A stretch of DNA of 64,000 bases, taken from Delphinus delphis (lineage: Eukaryota; Chordata; Mammalia; Artiodactyla; Delphinidae). The DNA lies in the NCBI RefSeq assembly GCF_949987515.2, contig NC_082696.1:568001-632000 (forward strand), written 5' to 3'. The position numbers and the translations under genes are program-made. Below the pieces are notes generated by a model that saw nothing but the letters and a program-made list of their open reading frames with translations, made no database searches and was not told the origin of the DNA. This document shows positions 32,721-44,589 of this stretch, one piece after another (the stretch's first letter is position 1; every line of letters starts with the position of its first letter).

Positions 32721-35700
32721 GTAGTCTTTCTAAGGGCACTTGGAGGAGCCCTAGGCCTGAGGTGGGCGTGCAGAGCAGCTCTCGTGGAGCCACTGAGGGA
32801 GGTGGCACAGGGCCGTTGGGGGGTGCACGGCACAGAGCTCATTCTCCCAGAAGCCCACACCCTGGATCGGGGCTGCCCGGTCGTCCTCGCGAGGGCGACG
32901 GTGGCCCCTCTGCTCCGACCTGCAGGGTGGCGCTCGCGTCCACGTCGCATGGCCTTGCTGGCTACACGCCGGCCTGGGTCCCTCGCCCTGGCACCCTGCC
33001 TGGTCCTTGCAGTGTCCCACGCGTGGCCGTCGTCCCTGGGCTGCGGCAGAGACCACGCTCTCTGTGGTTTTGTGGTTTTCTATGTGAAATGCACCCTCTG
33101 GATCTTCTGTAAATATAAGTAATTAGTATAAAGACAGTTGGACACACTCAATCGAAAAACGCGAATGAGATTAATGGTATTGTCCCAGTCACCAGCAATT
33201 TCTTAAACATTTTATGTAAGTAGGCGTCTATTTTCAGCAAATGGGAAGGTTAATTCATGGCCGTGTCACTACAATAGCCTCTACAGCCTTCAGTCTCAGG
33301 CCTGGGGAGAAAAAGTAGGTCATCCAAACCCAGCACAGTGATCTCGCAAGAGGGCAGGAATGGAAAAATTCAGAAACATTTTAATCCACATGGCTTTTAT
33401 TCTTGGATTAAAAAAAAAGGTTTCATAAGAAGACAAGGAGGGGGCATGGAGTCATTACTTAATTCTTTTGTCCGACACACATTTGCTGGACGCACTTGCG
33501 GGGCAGCTCTCGTGGAGCCGCTGAGCGGCTGGCAGACGCTGTGCAAGGCTCGTGCCTTAGCAGGGTCCTGCCTCTCGAGAACATCATGCTCCGGGTGGGA
33601 GACGGGACAGGAAGAGAACAAAGACAGTAAAGATCGTGTTAAAGGGACTCAGAAGGTGCCGGGAGCCCAGAGGACGGACCCACTGGCTCGGGAGGTAGTC
33701 TCGACGGCTGGGGAGGGTGGCGGGTCGGAGCGGCCGCCCAGCGTGGGGGTGACCCCTGCAGTGGAGGAGGGCCTGGGGGCGGCGCCACAGCTGAGGAATG
33801 AGTCAGGGAGAAGCGGGGCTCTGGGCATTGCCCTCCCGGCTCTCCCCTGGCCTCTGAAGAGAGGTCGCGTGTTTACAGGCAGGGACTGTCCGGTGCCGTG
33901 GTTCCTCCCAGACTGTTTACCCCGAGTGTTTGGAAGCAGAGCGCGGGCTGCCCGTGCCGCCTTCCCCAAAATAGTCTTTTTGTTTCAAGGACGGGCCAAA
34001 ATACAGCAGCCTATGATTTGGGCTGTCATGGCTGCAGAAAGAGGCCACAAAAACATGTTTTACTTTTAAACACTCAGCGGAGAAAGGAATCAAGACACTT
34101 CGGGAAATCGGCTAGTGTGCCTGGTAAACACCAGACCTTAGCTCAGGAAAGAGCAAAACTCTGGAGAATTTGACCAAGTGTCAGAGTCGGCACTAGCATC
34201 TGTACCAGGAGGGGAACAGACGCCCAGAGCCCCGATCAGTGAACCTTCCCGCAAACTGTTGGAAATGTGGCGGAGTGGGGTATCATGCTTTCCCAGAACT
34301 CCCGGGACTGTTGAAAATACTGAACTCTTCCCACAGAGTTATTTTAAGGTGTGTAATTAACTGAAAACACCACATAATACAAGCATTAGGTCTGGGGACG
34401 TTCTTTGAACATGGAGGATTTCTGGGGTACTCACTGCAAAGCCTGTTCACTTTCCTAAGACGATCTGTGCTTCCCTTCTCTCTAGGGAGACGCGTGAGTC
34501 CTCGTTTCTAAGGGCCACCTCCTCCCTGGGTCCAGAGCCTGCAGGCGCCGCTCTACCTCTGTCCCCAGTGGAAGGCCTCCCTCCTTTCTGCTGGTTCTTC
34601 CCCCAGCCTGAGCGCTCATCACCCCCACCTCCGGGAGAGCCCCCTGCACGTCCCCTCCACTTGACCCCGCAGGACGTCGTCCTGTCTCTCCTTCTCCCTG
34701 GTTCTTTTCTCCTCTTGCTTGGAGACTTGCCTTGTACATTGTTCACATCCAGCTGCACATCGAGGGGTGGCCCTGCGCCTGGCGGTGGCGCACCAGCCCC
34801 CAGCCCCCAGTCCCGGCTCCTCCCTCGAGGGCTGCCTCACCGGAGCTCTTCACACGTGGGGAGATGACGGGACCCGCCTCCCAGGGCTCTGAGGATGGAC
34901 AGGGTTCACGGGCATGATCCGTAGATGGTGCCTGGCCCACAGGGATTGAAACGCCTCGCGACCAGGTGATCCAAATGCTTACTCGCAACCTGCGTCCAGT
35001 ACACTAAGGAATTCAGTAGAAAATGGTTTGTTGCGCTTATGTGCCGGACATGGTGGCAGCTGTGAGGACACAGAACGCCTCCTCTGCTCCTCTTCTGGAG
35101 GCTGGGGATAAGGGACGCGCTAGAGGCTCTGAAGTCCAGGCCGCCTGCCCGTCCGTCTGCAGCCCCTTGGCCTTACAAGCCCCAGTCCCGATTGGACCGG
35201 TCAGTCCAAAACCTCACTGCCATTCACAGAAGTGTGCGCTGTGCTCTTAAGTTGACCCTGAGAATTCTGTGGCCTGAGATTAAGCCACACAACTCAACTT
35301 ATTTAAGCTGTATTTTGTGGGAGGAAATGTCTCTTCAGAGCCAGCCTCAAAGCAGAGGATGGAAGGCTGCCGCCCGGCTCCTACCAACACTCTGGGTCCG
35401 GACAACTGCCCGTCCTGGAAACTGTCAAATAAACAGGCCCCACGAACGTCTGGCCCCAGACTGTCTCCACAAAGCCCCACGAAGCAAACGCCGCTGGCTG
35501 CGTGAGGTCAGGGCCAACTGCTAGGCTCTTTCCAGATTGACTCACCACACCTGTGAGAACGTCACTGTTCTGGTGCCTGACTGTTTCCTCTCCCACTTGG
35601 GGCACAGACATGGAAGAAGCGTCCGCCTAGCCCGGCAGGGCCCACCGTCCCGTGGCAGGTGGCCTGAGGCCTCCAGGGTTCCACGCGAGATGGATTTAGA

Positions 35701-37031
35701 TGTAAAGCAAACAGACCTGTGTGTCTAGTGACTGAAGACGCGGAGTGAGTCTGGTGAAGGTGCTGAGTGCCGGGACCCAGGGCTGGCCCTGTGGGGAGGA
35801 GGCCCTCTGCCCCGGGCCCTGCGGCCAGCGGAGGGGCTGTCGGCTGGTCACCCCCAGCCTCCCGAGCCAGCTGCTCACCTCTGATGACCCGGCAGAGAAA
35901 CCAGTGCCTGTGCCACAGGGATGCCAGCACGGCCAGTGTGCGTCCTCCGCAAAGCCCCGCACAGCTGTGCCGGTCCAGTTCACGCCCGCGTCCCGGCCGC
36001 CGTCCACTCCTGACGCACGGGTTTTGACTTTTATTCAGAGGAAGCCGTGGGCGAGTGGTCAGTGCCGGTCACGGGTGGACTGCAGGGGACGCAGCGCAAG
36101 TGGAGCCTTCCCTCGCCAGGGTCACCTGGAGCCTGAGCTCGGGGTGGGGAGGTGTGGGCGGCCTGGCAGCACTGAGTCACACAGACGCTGCCTGAGCTCG
36201 GAAGGAAGCGAGCTGCGTCCTGTCGGGCCTCCTGGGGACTCAGGGTCCTGGAGTCACTCGGCTGCCTGTGCGGCCCGGGCACCCGCGGCTCAGGCTCCGG
36301 AAGGCTCCCCGGTGACCGAAGGCCGGAGGCTTAGATCTTTTCCCACTTTCCATAAGTTCAGCACTGGGCTTTCCCCGCAGACCTGAGACCCTGATGCAGC
36401 CCTCGCTCCCCAGCCCCCCAGCGGCTGCTGCCTGGCCACAGGGGCTCCAGTACTCGCCCTGGGGAGACTGCCCACGTGTGACATTCTCTTCCTTTGGCAG
36501 GTGTGAGGGACGGGCTTTGGAAGGGAGCTTCCAGCCTGGCCTGGAGCCGGAGGGCCCACGAGGCTGCTTCTGCTTCTCCTCCTGCTGTGCTGCTCCCTCC
36601 CCCTCCCCCTCCTCCAGCAGCAGCCCCGGGAGAGGCTGGGATGTGGGGGGAAGGGTCCCCTGAGCTGGAGGAACAAACTCTGCGGACCTGTCTGGCCCAG
36701 AGGTCAGGAGGTCACTGCGGGTGGGAGGGGCCTGGGCAGCAGATTGGGAGCCCCCTGCCCCTCCAGCATCATTTAGACAAACAAGCAGATGGCAGGTGTC
36801 AGGGGGACAAAGGGCCATCTGTGCAGCGAGGCCGCCCCTGTTCTCTCACAGGAGCTCCGTGAAAGCCACGCCTGGAGATAGCGCTGCCCGTCAGCCAGCG
36901 GGCCTCCTCGCTGGGCCTGTAAGTGTCCTCCACCGAGGCTGCCAGGCCGGCCATGGCCCAGGGTGCTGGGGCTGCTGGGCTCGGAGGGCACGTCCCCGCC
37001 AGCCACGGAGGGCAGTGGCTGGGTCAGAGGG
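32721..37031. other. Mostly GC-rich sequence without recognised gene
   Basis: It contains an AT-richer patch at 33110-33300 ('gaatgagattaatggtattg'). An ancient-repeat-like stretch lies at about 33465-33680 ('gctgtgcaaggctcgtgcct', 'aacaaagacagtaaagatcg'). A 23-base segment with one mismatch is shared between 32775 and 33503. Open frames up to 243 codons (33338-34069) are not recognised. No splice-bounded known exon was found. Confidence 0.4.
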
Positions 37032-37134
37032 CTCCCTCCCCGCCTCCCTCCCTGCCTCCCTCCCTCCCTCCCTTCCTTCCTTCCTTCCTTCCCTCCTTCC
37101 TTCTCTCCCCATCTCCCTCCCTCCCTCTCTCCCT
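37032..37134. repeat. Polypyrimidine (CCCT/CTTC)n tract
   Basis: About 100 bases almost entirely C and T on the plus strand, with CCCT then CTTC tetranucleotide units. Only three purine interruptions occur (37042, 37054 and 37111 approximately). Confidence 0.97.
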
Positions 37135-37985
37135 GCTGAGCGTCCATAATCATTCCCCAGGTATGGCCGTATGGCCCTGTAAGGCGGCCTATGTGAGAAA
37201 AGCAGCAGCTCTGCCCTCAGCCCCCGGCCCCCGCTGTGCAAGCCTCCTTCTGGGGCTCAGGCCTCAGGCAGGTGATGGGGCTTAGTACATGGCGACCAGG
37301 CAGCATCCTGCAGGTTCTGTCTGGGGCGGCCCCATGGGAGGTTTCGCCTTCCCATGCGGCCGCAGGACCAGACCCAGATGAGGGAAGGTGGCCACAGGTC
37401 TCCCCTTGGCCAGAGGCCCTGTGGTCGCTCGGGCCACAGAGGAGTCCTGGAGATGCCGCGGAGGCGCCTGCCCTCACTTCCCAGGCGTAGGTCCCAGAGC
37501 GGTGGCCGGCTGGCCGCACATTCGTCCCCTCAGCTCCAGACAAGAGCCGGAGGCCCTGGGCTTCCTCCCGGCTGGCAGCTGGGGCCCGGACCCTGCTCAC
37601 CGTGGGCCTCAGACTTCCCTTCCTCCCCCAGAGCCCCTCCACAACGACCACCGCCACCTGCGAGGAAGGCTGAGCGTTTCCGTTTCCCGTCGGTTGGTAC
37701 TGGTGTAAAACACGACAAGAGTTAGTTCTACAGAAATAAAAATACAGACACTTGAAAATATAACAAGTATTACGAATTTTAGTATAATACAAATTTCATT
37801 ATTATATTCCACAGACATGAAATTGTTTCAAACAGTAAATTCAAAACAAAAGTAGAAATAGGAAAATAGAAAAGAATTTGCATAAACTCTCTGGGACGGT
37901 CACTGAAAGTGTGAATTCGCTTCTCGTTCCTCTGTTCACCCCGTCACCACAGGGAAACAGAATGGCCTGCGGGAAGCTCCCGTGA
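37135..37985. other. Sequence without recognised gene
   Basis: GC-rich to about 37690, then AT-rich to 37890 (for example 'aaaatataacaagtattacg'). A 191-codon minus frame (37217-37792) spans both but has no recognisable domain. Confidence 0.4.
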
Positions 37986-38115
37986 GCTGCCTCTGCGCCC
38001 AGTGACCCTGTGCTGCCTCTGTGCCCAGTGACCCTGTGCTGCCTCTGTGCCCAGTGACCCTGTGCTGCCTCTGTGCCCAGTGACCCTGTGCTGCCTCTGT
38101 GCCCAGTGACCCTGT
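37986..38115. repeat. 26-bp minisatellite, five tandem copies
   Basis: The unit starts gctgcctctgtgcccagtga and ends ccctgt. Copies occupy 37986-38011, 38012-38037, 38038-38063, 38064-38089 and 38090-38115. Only one base differs (C for T in copy 1). There are no spacers, so it is not a CRISPR array. Confidence 0.98.
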
Positions 38116-39969
38116 GCTGAGCTGGCACCTCTATGAGACAAGCGAGCTTCTCTTTGCTTCCCTGTCTGGTGACACCACTGCGGGCAGGGATGCTGGACGT
38201 CTCCTGTTCCTGTTTTGCTTTAGCAGCAGTTGTAGCGGAGAGAACGGTCTCATCGATGTGTGGATGGGATGGAAGGAGAGATTTTTAAAACAATTTCAGA
38301 AACCTAGGATAGTCACACTTTTATCCAAAATGAAGCAATAAACTTTCTATTTTCAAATTGATCTCAATCCTTTACCTGTAGCTAGTTCCAATGATTTATA
38401 TTCAAGTTTACAGTTAAGTCTAAACTAACTGACAAAAAAGATGTGGGCTCCAGGTTCTATGAACTTGGGGCTGCCGTCGGGGACGGGCGCTGGTCCTGCT
38501 GGGTGGGCGCCCGCCCGATCACGTCTGGGTGCCCCGCGGGTTTGGCGGGGAGAGGGTGGAGGCCTGGGAGCCGCAGACGGACATGGCGGGCAGCGTCCTC
38601 TCGTCCACATGGCACACGGGCAGCGCTCAAGGTGCGGGCCGAGGAGACGGGGTGCTGGGTGGACGCGGCTCTCGCACGGCCTTGCTCTACCTGCTCACCG
38701 TCTACAGCTGGCCCTGCGGTGGCCATGGCGCAGGGCTAGGAACCCAGGAGGAAGCAGGCAGAGACCGTCCTTCTTTCAACTGGGAAGGCTGGCCCTGGGT
38801 GTGACTGTCACTTTCGGGACCAGCCTCTGAGCCCCGGTTTCCTCATCTCCAGGGTGGGACCAGCCACCCGGACTGCACGGGCAGCTTGCAGACCGAGCAG
38901 GGCATCCACCAGGGCCTCCAGCCTCCCCGTGGCTCCGCGAAGCAGGGGCAGGGGGCTTCTGCACAAGCCCAGGTTGAGGGGACCTCTGGGTGGGGCTTGG
39001 GGACCCTCCTCCATCTCACCGTGACCCAGAGTCACTGGGGCCGCACGTGCTGGACCAGGTCCTGCTGGCTGCCCACTGCGCTGATCCTTCTCAAGACGCC
39101 TTTGGGACACTCAGGACGAATGGTTTCTAAGTGTCCTCATAGGCGCTTATGAAAGAGTTTATTTCAAAACAGGAAATTGAGTTTTGTTTTCTCTTGAGAA
39201 TAAACGAGATCAGACTCTAAATTATTCCTGACGGGTCCAGATTTCAAAACCCAGGAGGCTTTACCAGTTCTAAAATAGTCCCACGTACTTCCTCAGAGGG
39301 AGTCGTGAGAAACAGACCGGCACGTCCAGGCAGGACCCAGAAACCCCAGCCTCGCCCCCGACCCCCGGCAGAAGGACACAAGCAAACGGCTGGTCCTGAG
39401 GTTGAAGGGATGTTTCATTCCGTTTCGTCCCAGGAGTTTGCCGGCTCTTCCGGCCTCGGGAGGGTCTAAGCCGCGGGCCTCCTGCTGTCGGGAGGCCGCC
39501 CTGCACTCCGGCTCCATTTCCTCTAGGCTGACCTCTGACCCTCGACCCTGCGCCATCCACCCACGCCTCCTCCCTCGGCCTGGCCTCTTCCCTGGGGCTC
39601 AGCCTCAGCCCAGGGTCCACACGGGGGACTCCCTGCCACGTCTGCCCAAGGGGCCCGTCCTGCCTTTGCCCTCAGCAGGGGAGGTGGCCGTCCTGAGTGA
39701 GCTGTTAGGGTGACCGCCCCCCGTGCTGCCCCCCGGGTGCGCCCCGGGCCGCGTGCTCCTGCGGGACCCCGGGAGGCAGAGGAGGGTGGGCCGCCCCCTG
39801 CGGCTGTGTCCCCAGCTCTCATCCTCCCTGCCCCCATCCCTCCCCCGGCTCCCTCGCTGAGAGCCCTGGGACGTCACATTCCCGGCCCTCCTTCCCTCAT
39901 CCCGTGTCCCCCAGGTCCACATGCTGGTGTTTGGAGGTGGTGCCTTCACCTCGAGAAGCTCTGGACCTG
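38116..39969. other. Sequence without recognised gene
   Basis: An AT-rich patch lies at 38325-38440 ('tttcaaattgatctcaatcc'). A weak sense MIR-like stretch lies at 38795-38865 ('gagccccggtttcctcatct', 'ccagggtgggacc'). GC-rich open frames elsewhere are compositional. Confidence 0.4.
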
Positions 39970-40111
39970 GGCCCTGGGGCCCCTCCTGCCGGTGCTCGCC
40001 CCCCGCCGGTGCCCGGGTGTCGCTTCTCCCCGATGTGGCCCTGGGGCCCCGCCTGCCGGTGCCCGCCCCCCCCGGTGCCCGGGTGCCGCTTCTCCCCGAG
40101 GTGGCCCTGGG
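39970..40111. repeat. Tandem CpG-rich repeat, ~67-bp unit, two copies plus a start
   Basis: Copy 1 (39970-40036) and copy 2 (40037-40102) both run from ggccctggggcccc through 'cctgccggtgc' and 'ggtgcccgggtg' to 'cgcttctccccga'. A few substitutions and a 1-base length change separate them. A third copy begins at 40103 (ggccctggg) and breaks off. Confidence 0.93.
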
Positions 40112-41636
40112 CGCAGGCAGCACGTCTGTGGTCTCTGCTGTTGAGGGCTGGGCCCCCTCCACAATCTTCCAGGACGCTGACCGCACAGTGAGGGCCCTGA
40201 CCCCAGCACCTAACACCGTCCCGGCATGTTACCAACCTCGGGCATTTAGGATGAGGTGAGAGTTACACAGAGGCCTTTGGATTATAAACCCTCTTCCTTA
40301 AAATGAAGGTGCGGACGCCCACGAAGTGAATCTCAAGGACAGCCCACAGTCTTGGGTCAGCCAGGGCCTTAAAGCCCTAATTCCACATGTTGTGTGGACA
40401 TCAGCCCTTCCATTCAGCAAAGATGGTTTAAGTGTCTGTGATACACTGAGGACGGCTCGGCCCTTGGATCAGAAAAATAAGTGAGCTCTGGTCCCTGACT
40501 TTGATGGACTCACAAACTAAAGGTGAAAACAGACAGCTAACAATGACGGTGATGATAAAAATGGCGGGGTCAGTGCTGTAAGGGGGCATTGCCAGACGCT
40601 GAGGGCACTAGGGGCTCAGGGTCTGACTTGGGAGGAGGTGCGTTTGAGGGAAGCAGGGGACGGTCAAGAGCTCCTGGTGTGACGGCCTCCGGGCAGGAGC
40701 GGAGCCCGGCGGGCAGGCACGCAGCCATAGGAGCGGCCAGTGCGGGGCCCGGGGCTTGGAGCGGGGCTTGGAGTGGCCAGTGCGGAGCCCGGCGGGGAGG
40801 CCCTGGGAGGGTTCCGACTGAGGGAGGGTCCGCTCCGCTTGCTCAGGTGCAGGTGGAGGGGAGGCGGGAACGTGGGCTTTTGGCGGGAGCAGCGCCCTGT
40901 CTCTGGGCATGTGGACAACACCTGGTAGTGGGTCTGCCTCTCTCTTAGGTCTCTTTAGAGATGTCAGCGCGTGCTTTCTTTCCCTCAGTACGTGCGCTCT
41001 GGCTTGTGGCTGCTGGTGAGGGACACGCATCTGGTGACCTTCTGGGCAACGTCCCTTCCTTTTCCCTCTGATAGTGTCCTGGCCCCAGTCATGACCAGAA
41101 AGTGGGGGGCTTCAGGAGAGAGAGTGGGGGGATAAACGCAGTGGACGATCCGGAAACGACACAGCCTGCAACCGAACCATCAGTTCTGTGTTTCTTCCTC
41201 CCCAGGACATGATTTCCCGTTTGCAAAATCAAGCCAGCGACAGAGCAAGATGCTCAGGTGGGCGTTCCTCCATCAGTACTCACCAGAGGCAGGTCAGCTC
41301 TGAACCAAAAGGCTCTCCAGATAATTCTGTGTGTTTCATCAGCTGACTGGCCCAGAAGGTGCTGAGCGGGTGTGGCTTGAGTGTTAGAGCCGTCACTCAG
41401 TCACCACGGGCTGTGAGATGTTCGACAGGGAGGTTGCACCCCTGGGGCTCCATCTCCTACCCTATGGAGTGCCAGGACACGGGTGCCCTCTTCTTAGACT
41501 CTATTGAGACGAGTAAACAAAATAATGCAGAGCAAATGGTTAAAAGAGCATTGAGGCCAAGGCAGATGTTCAATAAAAAGCTATTTTAACTAGGAACGGG
41601 TTATTTTGTCTACATGCCTGAGGTTCTTTCAGGTTC

Positions 41637-41637
<1 letters not shown>
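40112..41637. other. Sequence without recognised gene; ancient repeat-like stretch near 40.4-40.66 kb
   Basis: About 40395-40660 reads like an old mammal-wide repeat ('ctctggtccctgactttgat', 'ggactcacaaactaaaggtg'), family not assigned. The rest is undistinguished. Confidence 0.35.
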
Positions 41638-41682
<45 letters not shown>

Positions 41683-41988
41683 AAGAATGTATCTGTGTGT
41701 GTGTGTGGTATGTGGTATGTTTAAATATGTGTTTATGTGGTGTGTGTAAATATATGTGGTGAGTGTGACGTGTAAACTTGTGTGTAAAAGTGTATGGTGT
41801 ATAAATGTGTGTGGGTTTGTGTGGTGTGTATGGTATGTGTGTGGTATATGTGATACGTGTGAATGTGTGTGGTGTGTGAATGTGTGTGGTATACATGGTA
41901 CGTGTGAATGTGTGTGGTATGTGAATGTATGTGGTGTGTGAATGTGTGTGAATGTGTGTGGTGTGCGAATGTGTGTGGTGTGTGTGTC
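41638..41988. repeat. (TG)n microsatellite and degenerate TG-rich array
   Basis: A pure (TG)n run at 41638-41680 is followed by about 300 bases of imperfect units such as 'gtgtgtggtgtgtgaatgtg'. It produces a His/Thr-rich minus-strand frame (41681-42382) that is purely repeat-derived. Confidence 0.97.
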
Positions 41989-43309
41989 TGGGGAACTCTG
42001 TGGTGTTGACCTGGGGGTCAGGCTGCTGAAGTGAACGGTCTGTGACAGGAACCAAAAGGTGGACGGGGGTCCCTTCTTGGATCCTCCTTGAGATTCTGAA
42101 ACACACGCCTGTTATGTTAGACATCTGATCTCCAACAAGGTGGCCCAGGGGATAGACGCCCAAGGAGCCCAGGTCTTCCCTTCTCCAGTGCCTGCCCAGG
42201 ATTCTGACGGTCCGAAATGGGAGTCTGCCACTGAAGGGCAGTGACGCTGGTCCCTTGGATGTGGCATCCACTGCCCTTTGTCCGATGCTCTGAGACCTTC
42301 CCGACAGCCAATGCGGCCCAGGCCCTGGGAGGCCAGGCAGGGGCAGAGCGAGGGGGAGCTGGATGCCGGTTCCCAGCACCACTCTTTCAAGGGGACGTGC
42401 GTGTGTTGCATTTTAGTTTAGTAGGATAGCTATTATACTGCTCAATTAAAATTACTTACTTATAAGAAACACATTTCTTGAGGCTTTTCCTGCAAAAGAT
42501 ATATATATCTAGTTGCACAGTGGCCGGTCCTCAGTGCATATGTTTTTAATAATCAATTGGTCTGCACTGGACAATGGCCTCAGAGGCCTTTACAACTAAA
42601 CGGGACGCGCGTTTAGGAGCGGCTGTTGAAACGGGCCCAGATTAACTCTGGGGGCTGCCTCTTCTCCCGCCTGTCGGGTGCCCGGGGGGGCTGACTTGAG
42701 GCCACGTGCCCCTCAAAGCCCTGGAAAGGGCCACAGGGCGTCCCCCTGAAGGATGAGCTGGGCTCTCCCCTGGAGGACAGGAGAGGCTGCCGGTGCCAGG
42801 CCTCAGGCACCGTCACTGAGACGGCAGCAGAGCTTCCCAGGGGAAGAGAGGAGGCTGGGGGGGCCTGTGAGTGTTCTCTCCAGTCTCTTCTGGGTTCCTT
42901 AGTGTTTCTGCGAATGTTTCGAGGCTGCTCTGTGCCAGGCACGGCCCTGCGCTTGCGGAGGCGCCACGTGAGTGGGGAAGGAGCAGACATGGCCTGTACA
43001 CGCGGGTGGGAGCACGCTTCCAATAAGAGCACGGCGCAGGGGGACGGCACCACAGCCTTCAAATAAAGACATTTTTTTTATGGGAAGCACTTGCTACCAA
43101 AAGAGTATTTGGTGCACGAGGGTCTGAGGAAGAAAAAGAGGACAAGTGTGATGTCCCTGAGACGGGTCAGTGGGGACGCCCCCGAGTGGCAAAGCCGAGG
43201 GGCCGTAGCAGAGCGTGAGGGAGGGAGAAGGAACTGGGTTCGCGGTGGATGAGCCCAGAGCTGGCGAACCTGTGTGAACATGATGAAAACTCTTCACTTT
43301 ACAGGTAAA
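41989..43309. other. Sequence without recognised gene; AT-rich patch at 42.42-42.60 kb
   Basis: The AT-rich patch contains 'caattaaaattacttactta' and 'ttttaataatcaattggtct', homeodomain-like sites without visible repeat identity. The flanks are GC-rich with compositional frames. Confidence 0.4.
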
Positions 43310-43890
43310 AATCTATTGCAACAACTTTATCGAGGCGTAATCCACATGCCGTACAATCTGTTTAATGTGTGTAACTCAGTGGTGTTTAGGACACTCACAG
43401 AGTTGTGAAACCCCCGCGGCAATCTACTTTCAGAGAGTTCTCATTATCCGTAAGGAAACCTTGTATCCACTGCCCATGCCTCGCCGTCTCCTCCCCAGAT
43501 CCCAGCGCTAGGGAATGAGCATCTATTTTCTGCCTGTATGAATGTTCATACTCTACACGTTCCATGTAAAGGGCATCACATGACACGGGCCTTTGTGGCC
43601 GGTTTCTTTCACTTAGCGTAACGTTTTCAAGGTCCTCGGTGTTGTGTCAGTGCTTCAGTGCGTTTTACTGCCAAACTCGTCCTATGGTTTGGAAGCACCT
43701 CATTTTATTTATCCATTCATCAGCTGAGGGCCATTTGGGTTGTCCCACGTTCAGCTTTCGTAAATAAGGCTGCTAATATTGCTAAAAATGCTGCGTTGTG
43801 TGTCGTTTTTGTGTGAATGTGTGTTTTCACTTCTCCTGGGTACGTACCTACACGTGGAACTTGTGGGTCACTAGTAACTACATTTGGGGA
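43310..43890 (-). mobile_element. L1ME-type LINE-1 3' end (antisense)
   Basis: The plus strand reads 'atccacatgccgtacaatct', 'agtggtgtttaggacactca', 'cacttagcgtaacgttttca', 'tttatccattcatcagctga', 'gggccatttgggttgtccca', 'taaggctgctaatattgcta' and 'cctacacgtggaacttgtgg'. These landmarks of an old L1 3' UTR and ORF2 end run in reverse order. Confidence 0.88.
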
Positions 43891-44010
43891 GCTGTAAGAC
43901 GGTTATGATAGAATTTTAAGCAGGGGTATAATGTGATATGATTTACAGTCTTTTTAAAACAACCACCATGATTCTGTGTAGGAAACTGGACAGGGCATGG
44001 CAGGGGACGG
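43885..44010 (+). repeat. Ancient repeat-like stretch, family not assigned
   Basis: It contains 'gaattttaagcaggggtata', 'atgtgatatgatttacag' and 'tttaaaacaaccaccatgat', matching a phrase common in old mammalian repeats ('ttttaagcaggggagtgaca'). Confidence 0.35.
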
Positions 44011-44589
44011 TTTGCTCCATCACGTTCGGGAAGGTCTCCTCAGCTGAGAAGACTCAGGTGACTGAAGGTTGGCATTACCTTAAAGTCTCCTTGTTCATAA
44101 GTCTGGGCTCGCCTGGGATGACTCAGAGCGCAGGACCCGCTAGGGGTGTTGTCTGGAGGCCCTGTGCCTGGGCTCCCCCTGCGTGTGGCCTCCCCCTGTG
44201 CCTGGCCTCCCCCTGCACGTGGCCTGCCCCTGCGCGTGGCCTCCCCGTGTGGCTTGGGCTTCCTCACGGCCTGGTGGCCTTGGACTGGCTGGACTTCTGA
44301 CACAATAACTCGGGGTTCTAAGCGGCAGTGCTCCCTGGTTTATGTTTTGTGAAGTGCACTCTGGGTGCTGTGAGAAGAGTGCAGAAGTTAAGTGGAAACG
44401 CAGGGTGGGACTTGAGGAAAGGGTGAGACGTGACCGGAGTTGGAATCTGATCTGAGCTGGAGCCGGCAGGTCTGCTCGTGGCTCACGCGGGGGGCAGGGA
44501 GGCCGAGTCTTAGGCTCGGGCATTAACAGGCGGGTGTGTGTCGGCACCTTCCCTTACCTGGGAGGGAGCGGCTGGGAGAGGATATGGGA
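44011..44589. other. Sequence without recognised gene; short internal duplication
   Basis: At about 44155-44250 'gtgtggcctcccc'-type units recur four or five times (ctgcgtgtggcctccccctg and variants), forming a small degenerate repeat. No gene is seen. Confidence 0.45.

Noticed and set aside
37986..38115. CRISPR-like repeat array
   Set aside because: The 26-bp units are directly abutting without spacers and the host is a mammal; it is a minisatellite.
41681..42382. 233-codon minus-strand frame rich in His and Thr
   Set aside because: Its repetitive half is the complement of the TG array and the rest has no recognisable domain.
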